Origin: Hygrophila difformis
Lineage: Eukaryota > Streptophyta > Magnoliopsida > Lamiales > Acanthaceae
Reading direction: 5' to 3'
Length of the DNA: 64,000 bases
Assembly (NCBI GenBank): GCA_030278955.1
Contig: JAOANR010000001.1
Location: 25,425,120 to 25,489,119, forward strand
This document shows, piece by piece, positions 11,471 to 23,776 of the stretch. The notes under the pieces were generated by a model. It ran no database searches and had not been told where the DNA came from. It was given only the letters and a program-made list of their open reading frames with translations. The position numbers and the translations under genes are program-made. How positions within the stretch are numbered: the stretch's first letter is position 1; the number at the start of each line of letters is the position of its first letter.

Positions 11471-13344
11471 CTGTGTAAATCGAGTTAGAATATACTCTCT
11501 ACATAGTTCCTAAATTCAAAAGTTATTTCCTTGAGGAGACAACAGTGCAAAGAAAACATACAAAAATTAAACCAAAATCACATTTGATTAAAGAAATACA
11601 AAATGTAAAAGATCAAAAATCAACATTTTGAAACTGAAACTCCTCCCTGATGAAAAAACCCAATTAATCCAAGCCAACAAAACTAACAATTAAACCTAAA
11701 ATTCCCAAAATTCATGAACACCCAAGCAAGGAAAATACCATAACCACCGCCACAGCACACCGTCCCAGCCACCACCATCAAGTCTGGACATCATCACCAC
11801 CGTGAAAACCTGGGCACCCTCGCCGGAAGGTGGCCCATTGCCAGCGACCTAGCGGCGCGACGCCGACTGTACCACGCCGCGTCAAGGATCGTGGGCTGCT
11901 CCTCCTCTCTACACATACTGCATCAATTTTAACTGTATTTTAACATACCAATGTATTGTTGATTTCAGTCGAAATCAACAAAGAATTGAGCGACCCACAT
12001 CATAAAAACAACAATTTCAATAGCAGTCAACTAAGAGTAGAACTACCCACATCATAGAAGTAACAATTTCAGTAGCAATCAACAAAGGAATCCGCGATTG
12101 ATGAAGCCCAAGGTTTTATACCCCGAAAACAAAAAAGCAGATGTCCAATAAAAATAAACATTACAAATTTAGAGCAGTAGAGATGCCGAGAGGCCGGGGC
12201 CTGCATTTGGAGCCGACGACGGGCGGAAGACCGATGGCATTGCGGCGACGCACGAAGACCCACAAAGGCCGACAGACACGAAACCGCGGGGACGCCGTCA
12301 AAGGGGGCAACACAGACGAGCGAAGGAGGCAACACAGAAGGTAGGGTGTGCTTCGTCGAGGGATGGATCGGTGGCGGTGAGGGGGAGTTGGGAACGGCAG
12401 CCGGATGGAAATTGGGGGAACGGATGGGGAGAAGGACAAGGAAGCCTAGCTTTGTAAATTATAATCGATGCACACTGGATTCCACATACCAAAGTCAGAT
12501 ATGAAAGATGTGAGACAAAGGGCAAAACTGGTAGCTTACATCGACATTTACTATTCCTAGGAATAGTGAACACCGCTAGCATATATATATATACTAGAAC
12601 TCGTCGGTGGCACGCACTACGTTGCACGCACCCGGTGAGAAAAAATATTATGGAAAACTGTAATAAGACACTGAAAGTTGAACTGAAAGCAAAAAAATTA
12701 AGATTCAACTTGTAACTATCTCCAACATTGTCATAATTTTCTTTCATTTGAAGTGTAGCTGGATTTATTTGAACATGAAATGCCTAAAGAAAAGACAAAA
12801 TAAATCGAAAGAAATAAATTCCAGGTAAATGTATCTTTGATCAAGATGTAAATATACAAGGACCGGCTATGATATGAAATATGTATACCTGAGAGCTAGA
12901 AATAGAAGTTGATGCGTTAAAAATTCAGCCATTCTTGCACCCATTGCCCACATATTTGCAAAAAGATAAGAAATAGAAGCTACGGAAAAAAAGTACAGAA
13001 TATAAGAACAAATGAGTTAGCCTTAGCATATGAATGGAAAACTTCAATTCTGAAAAGCGGAATAAACACGAATAAGCACATAGCAAGAATCAAATAATTC
13101 AAATTCAACAACTTAGTGACCGGTAACCAAACCTAATTAGTTGAGGTAATAAATAATTCAAAGTCCCACCCTAGTTGAATTATGCAAGAAACAAATTGAG
13201 AAATAAGTGGAGAAGCAACCAATGCCCATCATCACATGGTTATCTCCTGCGCGATTGATTCCATTTTGTAAGCTGAAACTGATAATATAGAAACCATGCT
13301 TATTCTATAAGTTTTCCTATTTACAATCGGGGTCCCAAATTACT
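11471..13344. other. Region between two gene fragments; no gene
   Basis: 12140-12440 is GC-rich, with short open frames on both strands of low-complexity Arg/Pro/Ser composition. I read this as promoter or 5' UTR-like sequence carried with a captured fragment, not as protein coding. 12541-12630 holds the palindrome and CTAG structure described separately. Confidence 0.35.
12551..12566. repeat. Perfect 16-bp palindrome next to a TA run and CTAG
   Basis: CTATTCCTAGGAATAG is a perfect palindrome. On the - strand it lies about 28 bp after CTAG (12594-12597) and a (TA)n run. A similar layout, TTACTGTTC-ATTG-GAACAGTAA next to a TA run, lies at 17107-17128. Confidence 0.6.
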
Positions 13345-16040
13345 TTTTCCCTGTTTCATTTGCCTTCCTAATACGAGGCTCTTGAACATCTTTTGCTCTG
13401 GATGTTATATCAGCAAACAAGGCACCAATATTCCTCCGCCCTGGAGAATTGAATGGTCAACAAACTAAAGACACTTGACAAAACAAATAGTAGTAGTAAT
13501 CCATTGTACAACACATAATTCACCCATATCAAAATATAAGCTATTAGCTATACATATATAAACCAAGTTGATTCTTACCACTTGCACTAGTAGAAGAGTC
13601 ATGAGGCGCATCAGTACTTGGGGCGGTTTTGATAGTTTTCAAGGAAGGGGAATCACATGCAAGCAGCAAAACCTGACATTGCAACATTAGAAAACGATAG
13701 CCTCTCCGTAACAGCAGAAGGGCAAGACGATGCCACAAGAGGACTCCCCAAAGCTTATTCACAGACAAAAAAACAGTAAGTAGATCATAGTATTTAAATT
13801 GTGGATGAAACAAAAATTCCGTGTGCATGTCTAAAGGAAGAGGGTGAAATGCTACAGAGTAGCCGGAAATCTAAAAGATGCACAACTCAGATGCCTGCAC
13901 ATTCATCCTTATTCAAATCCTTATTGCAAAATAAGAGAGACTTACAAAGACATCTTATAAACATCAAGAAAAAAAAATTAGGTTCGAAGTCATCTATAGA
14001 ACAGCTTGGGGTTGCATCATTGGAGTAATACGGCACAGGCACAAAATAATTGTCTGCAGCTTCAGCCTTAATTTTGTCTTTGTATTCCTACAATTGGATC
14101 ACCAAGTTTATAGCAGGAACTCAGAATATAGGAAAAAACTCATCTTGGTGCAAAAAATACAAGTAAGCAATACTTTTATGAGGTGTTTAATTGGATTTAT
14201 CCAACTCATCCCATGTTTATTTTTTAGGATTAGGGCCCATGATTAGTGATGGGCAGTATGACTAATCAGCCACTGTGGAAATATTTACTTTTCACTGCCT
14301 GTCACAACTTACAAGGTACATAGTAGTTCCAAATTTTATAATCAGCCACTGTGGAAATATTTACTTTTCACTAGTTTCGGTTCAAATTTCGACAAAGAGT
14401 TCACTATAAAAATGGAAAGTCTATTCAATCGAGCATCCAGCAAATACCTACCCTTCAGCAACACAATAAAACAAATAGAGGGACTATATAATTTAACTGT
14501 AAAATTTAAGGGGTGGAGCTGCAATCTGGTTGTTTGGTGCTCCAATGGACACTAAATTGCGCAACATCTTGGTAATTTGGGGTAAAAGTTATTCTTATAA
14601 TCTTATTAAGATGTTTTTTTACAGTAGGTGTAATATTGTGGTCATGGCCTAAGGAGCAGAACTGCCATTGCAAATCTTTAAGGTGGAATCTGGAATGGTT
14701 ACTCTAATTATGATTATATTGAACGGCTTTGCACGATAAAACACATGTGAACCATTTCTATGAATGTCTAGTTGCATATGCATAATAAAGAGCATCTTCT
14801 AATAAATTGAATTTAGCCAGCTTTAATTGTATGAAAATCATACCTTCCTAGCAAGTCGCTTTCTTTGCTTTTGCCTATTCTTGATTTCATCCGTAAAAGG
14901 AGAAAGTGATCCAACAGGTAATAGATCACCCAAATTAATTTCACAAAGCTGTGAAAACAAGCACATTATGTTGATTTCAAAAAAGAATACAGAAAAATAC
15001 ACAGATACAGGTTACCCAAATAGAAATAGTTATTACTGTATTTTAAATCAAAACATAATAGCAAGGCTTCACTCATCCATATATGTCACTCAAAATCTTG
15101 CAATGAATTACCTGAAATGTTGTATTCAAGGAGAAATGGCTTAAGAGACAATAGCGCCTCCTTGTTGCTTTCGATTGTGTCACTGCTTCCATATCTGTAA
15201 GATCTTTCCAGAGATTCTGGAATTAACTTTTTGTCAAACGATCATAAGAGAAACTACATATTTGTCTTTGACTATTCTCTATGTTTTCTTTTATTCCAAA
15301 TGTGGTTCTACACAAATTTTAAAACCAAAAATTACTTGTACTGGATCATGACTCCGTTCCATAAGACCTCACAGATCACAATTCATATAATAATAACAAA
15401 AATGTTCATCATGTTTAGAGATACTGGTAAACAGAAAAAGAAATGCATATGAAAGTGTAGTATTGCAATTGCTGCAAAAAAAAAAAAAAAAACTTTTAGA
15501 GCTCAATCAATAAACTCCAATTCTGATATCATAATTTTGCATGAAAAGTTCATATTCATTGGAGTTACCAAGCCCCTTTATCTTTCTTTCTGGTGAAGTG
15601 TTAAATCAAATAAGCAGAGAACCTATCTAACTTGTAGTCACACACAGGGGGGAATAATCAAACAATGAAAGAATAAAATAGAATATCTCATACCGGTCGG
15701 GCAGTTTTTCATGACCACCGTAATGGTGTAGAAGGCACTTCATGTTTAATGGATCAAGTATAATGTGTTGCCCATCAAATGGCCTGGGAAATTAGAATAG
15801 CATATTGGCATTCCAAATTACAGTGGATGCAAATTTAGAGCAAAATCACAGTAAATGGATAAAACTCAACACAGTATCTAAATTCTTGGCAACTTCATTT
15901 AAATGATTTCATTTTCCTAGGCGAGTGCATAAGAAAATAAATTTGTATAAATCAATTACCTTGTAGAAATAGTAAGAACCCCCATCTGTCTCAACATCTG
16001 AGTGGTGTTTTTCCGCCATTTATGTGCATTTTCATTTTTC
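13345..16040 (-). pseudogene. RNF10-like RING protein gene, C-terminal fragment
   Basis: Exons on the - strand match the C-terminal half of plant RNF10-type E3 ligases. From 5': 15960-16040 (GSYYFYK), 15694-15783 (DGQHIILDPLNMKCLLHHYG), 15112-15216 (ISGKILQ, then in another frame AVTQSKATRRRY and LSHFSLNTTFQ), 14844-14948 (LCEINLGDLLP, DEIKNRQKQRKRLARK), about 13979-14089 (EYKDKIKAEAADNYFVPVP), about 13579-13680, and about 13345-13441 (GALFADITSR, RKANETGKK, TAA). The RING domain and everything before it are missing. An extra T near 15773 and a one-base shift inside 15112-15216 break the frame. Splice borders are mostly preserved, so the copy is fairly young. No product is expected. Confidence 0.75.
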
Positions 16041-17210
16041 TGCATAATCTTTGGCATGGTTGGAAAAAACGATTAACAGTTAATAATATTAAAAGAAACA
16101 GCTACTGGGGAACACACCAATATATTTACTTAAGCATCATGAAACACCAAATTCCCAATCCAATCCAACAACCAAAGCGAAAGCATACCGAATCACATTA
16201 AAGAACCCTGAAACTACGCAATGGGGAATTGGGAAACAAATTGCCAAACAGAAGGTAAACCTTTTTCTTCGGAGACCTGCTATGCGGAACGATGGTGGAA
16301 GCTGGAGGCATATATACTCAAATTACATAAAACAACATTGACATTTAACAACATTACAGCATTGAGGAGCAAAATAGAAGAATAAAAAAAGAACCTACAA
16401 GCACAGCGCTCCCTTCGGCGCGATTCACACAGGGGGCGGCGAAACGATGGCCAAGGAGTATTCGCAGAGTGAATGGGGGAATTAGGGCAATAGAAAATTG
16501 GAGTATTCACAAAGAGTGGGGAATTAGAGCAATGGGAAATTGGAGAGATTAGGCCAGATTGGTTGCAAGGTTGGCTTCTAACCTCACAAGCGTGCGGTGG
16601 AGATGGGAGGGACAGCAGCGGGCGCCGGAGGAGAGCTCCCACAGGGAAGCAACGCGGTGGAGGTCTTCGTTCTCTCGCGTGCTGCGAATAGGCTACACCA
16701 AGAGGCGACGGCGACAGGACGGCATCTTTTTTAGGCCAACGCAGCGGCTTCTCAGATCTCGCACTAGGGTTCTTCACACAAAGAGGGCAGTGGCAACGGC
16801 GGGGGAGAGAAGCCGCGACTGAACTATGTTTTTCCAAGCAAGAGCAGCGGCGGCGGAGGATAGGCTACACGAAGATGCAGCAGGTCGCGCCACTCAAAGG
16901 AGAGGACGGAGGTGTGGATTCTGTGGAAGTGGGACAAGGATCGGAGTCTGAATCGCGAGCTATGAAGAATTGGGGCTAATCGCGGGGACTAATAATTGAA
17001 AGGAAATAAAGGGCAGAAACATAGGGGACTAATAATTGAAAGGAAAGAAAGGGCAGAAACATAGTTTGAAAGAAAGTATGGCAAAATAGGAAGATCAGGT
17101 ACATGATTACTGTTCATTGGAACAGTAACCTCTGTGGCATATATTATATAGATATATATTAGATATATAGCAGTTTTAACAATATTTGTCAAAAGGATGA
17201 AAGGATAGAT
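16041..17210. other. No gene; GC-rich block and small duplication
   Basis: 16390-16830 is GC-rich with short open frames on both strands and Arg-rich or Pro/Ser-rich composition; it resembles promoter or 5' UTR sequence. I see no domain. Confidence 0.35.
16985..17064 (+). repeat. 40-bp tandem duplication
   Basis: The unit gggactaataattgaaagg... through ...gggcagaaacatag occurs twice in a row with one mismatch (aaataaag / aaagaaag). Confidence 0.85.
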
Positions 17211-18173
17211 AATGCCAACGAATTATTTTCACTGGAATATCTAAACTTGATCAATTGTTTTGGATTACTGAATCATGAAATATAGTTGAATGAGGGTTGC
17301 ATAGTCATGCTTCTTAGGAATAATTATGTAATGGGATAGTAACCAAGATGCGGAACTAGATAGTTGAGATTAAACTAATTTTTGGGAAACCATGAAACTA
17401 GAAAATCCTTTATTGGTAGAATGATTATGAGCTTATTTGATTTAACCAAATTTTTTATTCGATTTGAGGTGAGAAAATTCTCACTCACAGTTTGTTTTGC
17501 TATGATCATAAACAAAAATCAATGTCAATCTTTAAAGAATGTCGGATTTTATCTTACAAAACCAATTTTTAGCCATGAACAGTTATGTTGTAATATTTCG
17601 TGTCACTAGCAAGATGTGGCTAAAAGTATTAATATGCAATTAAGAATGATTAACTTAAGATACCACAAGAATTGTTGTTTACAATGAAATTTATATATGA
17701 TAGAAAATTTGCAAAATGGATAGTTGATGTAATAAATGATGGTAAAACGGGTATTGATTTTGGAGATGTGCAATTAGATGTGACATTTTTGGATGAGATA
17801 AACTCTACGGGTGATCCTATAGCGATAATTTTTTAAAGTACATATACAAATATAAATTGCACCACTTTAAATTCAGACATTTTAAAAGATAGTGTTATAC
17901 TAGCCCCTATCGATGAGATTTTCACTAATGAAATTTTCACCAAATTGTTAGGAAAATTGTCATATTATGCTTCATACTTACTTTTAAATTTTATTTTATC
18001 TTAATTTAAATTTCAAATCAAACAAAAATATTACTTCTAATAGTTAGTTTTATTGATCTGTAAGGTTTGTATCGGACAAGCCACAGAAGTTAAAAGCTAA
18101 AGAATACTTAATAATATAATACTACTACAATATGATTTCTTTATTAGACCGTCCTGGCCAGAATCCTCCCCCC
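17211..18173. other. Upstream region of SEC11; no gene
   Basis: AT-rich, no supported exon. It should hold the distal promoter of SEC11. Confidence 0.5.
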
Positions 18174-18180
18174 TATATAA
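18174..18180 (+). promoter_or_regulatory. Probable TATA box of SEC11
   Basis: TATATAA sits 76-82 bp before the SEC11 start codon, after a C-run. That fits transcription starting near 18205 and a 5' UTR of about 50 bp. Confidence 0.6.
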
Positions 18181-18255
18181 AAATTTGCTCTTTTGTTGCG
18201 AAGTTGACACTCATTTCACAGCGAAACGACCAGAGCAGAGACCCAAGGGTTGAAG

Positions 18256-21200
18256 ATGGGGTGGATCGGCGACCAAATCGATTCAATTAAATCTTTAAAT
18301 TTTCGCCAAGTCCTCACTCAGGCAATCAGCCTCGGTTCGTACAACGATTTCGCTTTTTGTCTCTGTCAATTTCTTCTGGAGATCTTGTCAATCTTGTATT
18401 TAAGTTACTGGCATCCTCTGATTTTTGCATTTGTGTTCATGTTCATATATTTTCTACTTCGGCATTTGACATCCTCAATTTGTTCCTCTCTCGAGTCTCG
18501 AAGAAATTACGTCTTTGTTACCATTTCCCAGTTTTGCCCTAGTTTTTGTCGCGATTTTGATATGATTTAGTTATCCCTTTTGCGTGGTGGGTTTGATTTA
18601 GCGAAAGGATAAATTTTTAAATTTTTTTTTTTACTTTTTAATTTTTTATTTTTTATTTTTTTGCCCCCTAAAAGGTGAAAATCAAATTTGAGTGGGATTG
18701 ACCAAGATAACTCCTTTTTTCCCCCTAATTAAATTCAAGATATATTTCTAATTAAATTCAAGATATATTTCTAAAGTTTAAATAAGATGAAAATTTGGAA
18801 CTGCGTTCAGTTCTGAAGGTGGGCTTGATTTATCTTCTTATGGACTATTGCCTATTGAGAGTGCATGTGGAAGGCTTTTATTATTAGGTTGTACAGATTA
18901 CATTTTACATAGCTTGGATACACATGCCCTTAAATTGGTTAGGAATCTGTTGCAGCCGTCCGTGACCATCATTCAAACAGTATCCGGTTATTCGTATGGA
19001 TGTTACAAATTTGTATATCTATATGCAATGTCTAAATTGTTGTAGTCTTGATAGTTATTCATAATTAATTCCTGGATTTGGAAATTTTTGCGGTCAGTTA
19101 AGTGTTTTGCATGTATGGTATGGGATGTTGGTGTCAAGGGTTTAAAATGTCTTATGGAATGCAAATCATTCACTTGCTAAGAAGAGTTTTTGCTCAGCAC
19201 TTCCCAAAAAAATTTAAGATCTCCTCATTAAGTGTGAGCTCCTTGCACCTTTGGTTGTTTCTACATGTCAGCATATTGGATGATGGCTGGACTATCTCTC
19301 TTTCCGATGTATTTGACTGAGACTATTATGTATAATTTTTTTCCAGGTATGATTGTGACATCAGCTCTAATTATATGGAAAGGGCTAATGTGTATCACTG
19401 GTAGTGAATCACCTGTTGTTGTTGTACTTTCCGGAAGTATGGAACCTGGTTTTAAAAGGGTAAGCTCATAAATGACTAAGATGTATATTCTGTTGGGTTT
19501 TTTCTTTTTTTTTTTTTTTTTTTTCCTTTTTCCTTCTTGTTTTAAATAATTAATTTTTATGTTGTTTTTTATTTTGTTTCTATGCATGTGCTTTTGTTTG
19601 TTACTTCTCCATGCAGATACCATGTTACACTAAATTCCTTAATTAGCTGACAAATCATCTTTATAGATTATGCATAATTGAACTTGGTTTTAGCCAGTTC
19701 AATTTTGTAGCTGAAAACCCCCTTCTTCTCTCTCCTTCGGGTTGGATGGGGGAGGGATATCAAGCTAGCTAACTGAGAAGGTAAATGGGGGATAAAAATA
19801 TCCTACAAATGTATATATTACTTCATTTATCTTCTTATCCACATGGTAATGGTAACGCATGATATTAAAATACTTTTTAATGAAGTGGTTGATAGGTAAA
19901 TGCTTGAATATTTTTCATTTCCTTGTTTTCATAATAAGATTATGATTAAAAAAGCCTTGCATTTTCTTCTGTAATTTTGAGGATTTGGGTTGATAGATAA
20001 AGGCTTGTGTTTTGTTCTTTGCCTTTATTAACAATAAAATTATGTTTCAACAAGGAAGCCTCATATTTTCTCCTGTGACAAAATAGTTATTGACTTATCT
20101 TGCCTTTTTAATATGACTCAGGCTTATCATCACTGTTTAATTTTTTCCAGGGTGACATCTTGTTCCTGCATATGAGTAAGGATCCCATTCGTGCTGGAGA
20201 AATTGTCGTGTTTAATGTTGACGTATGTAGTCCAAAGATCATATTTATTTTTGTTGTTTTTAGCTACTTGCTCATTCGTCCTATAGATATTAGATAGTAT
20301 TCAGTTTCATTTTTATCTCAACCGGATGTGTAAGCCCTGAGTACATGATTCACGATTTCTAATTCAGGGACTTCTGTAATACTCCTATGCTTCAAGTATA
20401 ATTTTCTCTTTTAGGGTTTCTTTCTTCTCTTCCTCAAAACTGTTTGGCTGGGAAATCTACATGAGTTTTTAAATTAGCCAGGAAAATCGCAGTGATGAGC
20501 AGATAAGATTTGCTTTAAATGTTTTGGTGTCCACTGTCCAGTTGATTTGTTAAGACAATACATGTATGCATTTCATTATAGGCTTGGGATCTTTTTTTTT
20601 TTTTTTTTTAATTGTCTTCTAATGGATGAAATTTTCTTTATCCATTAGTATGAAAATTTTCTTTATTCATTAGACCATATTCCAAGAAACTTTGGATGTT
20701 GGTTATTGTCGTTACCTCTGAACTGCATAAAGGCCTTTCATTTAATCATTTGAAATTAATAACTGACTTTGGGTTCTAAATTTTGTTTCAATTTTTTGCT
20801 TATCACCAGGGACGTGAAATTCCAATTGTCCACCGAGTTATCAAGGTATGATGGCTGATATCTTGGCTTTGTTTCATTTTTTTCTCTTAAAATAAATATA
20901 TTTGCAGTGACACGAATGGATCTGATGATTGATATCAAATTTGTCAATTAAAGCCCTATGTGTTTGTATTTGTGAACATGTTAGAAATATGACCACCACA
21001 AATATATGATTGTTTTTCAAGCCTGTTTAGAGTAGAAAGCGAGAAATGTGGAAAGGTCAAACTTGGAAATGATGTTATTTTAACATGAGGGAAGCATGTG
21101 GTGGATTAATGCTGTGTTAGCCCTATTAATTATGTTGTGCAGTGGAATATGTTAATGATATCCATACAAGATGTACAACATTGTTTATTCTCTTTCAAAC

Positions 21201-23776
21201 AAGATCATTATTCTTAACAATTTTGGTTCTGCTATATTTCTATACAAACTCGTACGCACAAATATGTCCATGCAAATGTATAATATTCTATTCAAGGAAA
21301 TTCAGACTTATCTACCTGCAACTTGTGCACCCTTCATGCCTTTATTCCATTCTATGTTGTCAACATGTTTTGCTACAGTTTTAACACTGGCCATGAGTTC
21401 CAACCTCAGTGATTATCGTGAATATGTTGTTTTGTCTTCTATAGTTATGGCCATTTATTTTCTGGAGATATCAGTCATAAGAGTTCAGATGTGCTGCCTA
21501 CTGTGTTAGGTTTTATTTTTACTCCACAATTTATAATGTTGTATTTTGTCTGCTGTTTGCTACATTTTAGGTTCATGAGCGCCAAGATACTGGAGAAGTT
21601 GATGTCCTGACAAAAGGTTCGGTTTGGGCTCATTAGTTTGAACAACTACTAAAGTGTTAATTTTGAAGAATTCAAGATATTTGAACTAGTAACAGAAGTG
21701 AAGTAAAAGCATATTCAAGTTACAAGTCTTCTATGCATGTGGATGTGGAGTTTGTGCAAGTTGGCATTAATATTGTTCAATTATCTATTATCTTAAAAAT
21801 ATATCTTTACAAATAATTTTGAACAGTTTTATATTCAAATGGAAGTTGGCATTTATGTTACTTTGCCATTGATTTACCAGGAGACAATAACTTTGGGGAT
21901 GACAGACTTCTGTATGCTCATGGTCAGCTCTGGCTGCAAAGACACCATATTATGGGAAGAGCCGTTGGGTAAGATTATCTTCAAACTTTTGTACATATTT
22001 TTTCCAGAAGTTCCTAGTAGCAGGTTTACGGTATGTGTGTTATAAGTTTGTCTGCAAAATTCAAAGCCCCAATCTTTTGGGAAATATTATTGGCATGGTA
22101 ATCTTGTCTGGAAGCATTAACAGTAATATAGTACTCCCTCCGTCCCAGTATACTTTTCCTGTTTGACTTTTTGGCATTGTTCATTGTCTAACTTTGACTC
22201 AACATTATTGCAAGTATATACTTCCTCTGTTCTCTTCTAAATGCACCATTCATGCATTTCACGTCGTCCAATACACATTTTTAAAGGTTAATAACTCAAA
22301 TTGTACATAAATAAAAATTATAAAAATTTGATATTGTAAAACTACGTGATTAGACGAATCTAACAAGATCTCACTTGACTATGTTTTTTCTTATATAACT
22401 ATGTTAAAAAAATTAATCAAAGTTACTCCATGAATAGTGACTACTATGCAAATGGATCACTTATTTGAGAACGGATGTAGTATTTAAAAAAAATAGTCAA
22501 GTTGGGTCTTATTAGATTCGTGAAATCATGTAATTTTAGACTATGTATTTTACATAATTTTTTGTTTTTCATATTTTGAGAGATATTAGCTTTTGAAAAT
22601 GTGCATTGGATTGTGTGCAGAAATGAAACAAGATAGGCTAAATGGGATAGAGGGAGTATATTATGAGATGTTATCAGAGGAACCATGATAGTGGAAATAA
22701 AAGCTTCATTTTATACCCGAATTTGCAAGTTCTTAAGTTTACACATTAACACTCATTCCTGGAACTTGAAATAGATTATACTACAGGTTCATACTTATAC
22801 AGCTTGAAATTGGACAAGCTTATCTTACAAAAGCTAACCCCAGTGAAATCTGGGGTCACATAAGATGCACTATCATAAAATTGTGTTTTGTACAATTATC
22901 GACTTTTTTTCATTCACTTGAGCATTTTTTGGGCTCCGTAGAAAAAAGAATCCCGTTGGGGCTTAGCAGCCAAATTTTCGGTTGTTTTTCTTATTGTATG
23001 AATTTATTGTTAACACTTTCATTTTCACCTCTTATCAGGACTTCGTAAAAATATCCCCTCTTTTTTTCTAGTCAGTAAGTTGTGCCATTTTTTGGTATTG
23101 TAAATGGACTAATTCATAAGTCTCATCTAATGATGAGTTGCCTTGGGGCAAGGACTCCATATCTACTGTTTTGATAATAATTCTGTGTGATGTTGCTTAT
23201 TATGACACTCATCATATTCTCTTGGCTTGATGAATTCTTGTCAAATACTACCATTCAATTCCTATTTTTTCAGAAAGTTCATTCCTATTTTTTCACAGTT
23301 ATGGTTGATTGTGGTATTGATTTGGTACAATAGGTGTTGCTTTTATTTTTGTGCACGATTCTTGGCCTTCAACTTTTATGATCTGTGTGCCAACTGCCAA
23401 CAGGCTTTCCAAATTTGCCTTTTCTGTTACTTGTCTAGGGGAATTTGATTTTTTTTTTTTTTTTTTCCTTCTATGTATTCTATTCGCTCAAATATTCAGT
23501 TTGTAATGGAGCCACTATATAGAATGGGATCTGATATTCCATAAATATGAACTATGCTCATTCTTGGCAGGTTTTTGCCGTATGTGGGTTGGGTGACGAT
23601 AATCATGACTGAGAAGCCTATTATCAAGGTTCACTTCATCAAGCAATTTTCCTTAATGCATACCTAATCCTATAAATAAGTAAATAAGGAGTATAATTTA
23701 TCTCTGACTTGGGTTTTTGTTGCAGTATATACTGATAGGGGCTTTGGGGTTGTTGGTGATCACTTCAAAAGAATAG
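18256..23776 (+). CDS. SEC11: Signal peptidase complex catalytic subunit SEC11
   Basis: Eight exons give 180 residues, the usual length for plant SEC11: 18256-18334, 19347-19459, 20151-20222, 20810-20845, 21571-21616, 21881-21968, 23571-23628, 23726-23776. All introns are GT-AG and all joins keep frame. The protein is the ER membrane serine protease that removes signal peptides from secretory proteins. A short cytosolic N-terminus (MGWIGDQ) leads to a membrane segment at about 28-45. The catalytic Ser is in [10 protein letters not shown] (Ser57), the catalytic His in PIVHRVI (His96), and an Asp lies in the GDNNFGDDR segment (about 117-123). A C-terminal hydrophobic segment ([16 protein letters not shown]) ends at TAG 23774-23776. 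The start is the ATG in tgaagATGGGG, matching the family N-terminus. Intron 6 (1.6 kb) carries two nested MITEs. No damage is seen, so I judge it functional. Confidence 0.96.
22134..22656. mobile_element. Stowaway-like MITE in SEC11 intron 6 (outer)
   Basis: Starts CTCCCTCCGTCCCAG and ends with its approximate inverse, gggatagagggag, flanked by TA on both sides as in Tc1/mariner Stowaway elements. 523 bp including an inner MITE. No coding capacity. Confidence 0.8.
22221..22480. mobile_element. Stowaway-like MITE inserted in the outer MITE
   Basis: Starts CTTCCTCTGTTCTC and ends GAGAACGGATGTAG, flanked by TA. 260 bp. Its interior closely resembles the MITE at 29503-29759 (shared phrases ttaataactcaaa and aatctaacaa), so both belong to one family. 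Confidence 0.78.

Larger units (their letters stand above)
12594..17160 (-). mobile_element. Possible Helitron-like element carrying the RNF10-like fragment
   Basis: Weak call. On the - strand the interval would start near TCTATATAATATATG (about 17150) and end in CTAG at 12594, followed by T. A GC-rich, partly self-complementary stretch (GTGCGTGCAACGTAGTGCG) lies about 15 bp before the CTAG, as the 3' hairpin of Helitrons does. The interval holds only a partial multi-exon gene copy, typical of gene-capturing Helitrons. The hairpin is imperfect and no replication/helicase protein is present, so other capture mechanisms remain possible. Confidence 0.25.

Noticed and set aside
12069..12747. Overlapping GC-rich open frames on both strands
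   Set aside because: Arg/Ser/Pro low-complexity composition, no domain, and open on both strands as expected of GC-rich DNA.
16280..16837. 185-codon frame on the - strand
   Set aside because: No domain or conserved motif; overlaps another open frame on + and lies in a GC-rich block of an island of gene fragments.
18250..18255. Alternative start (TTG) two codons before the SEC11 ATG
   Set aside because: The ATG at 18256 gives the conserved N-terminus MGWIGD; a TTG start is not needed.
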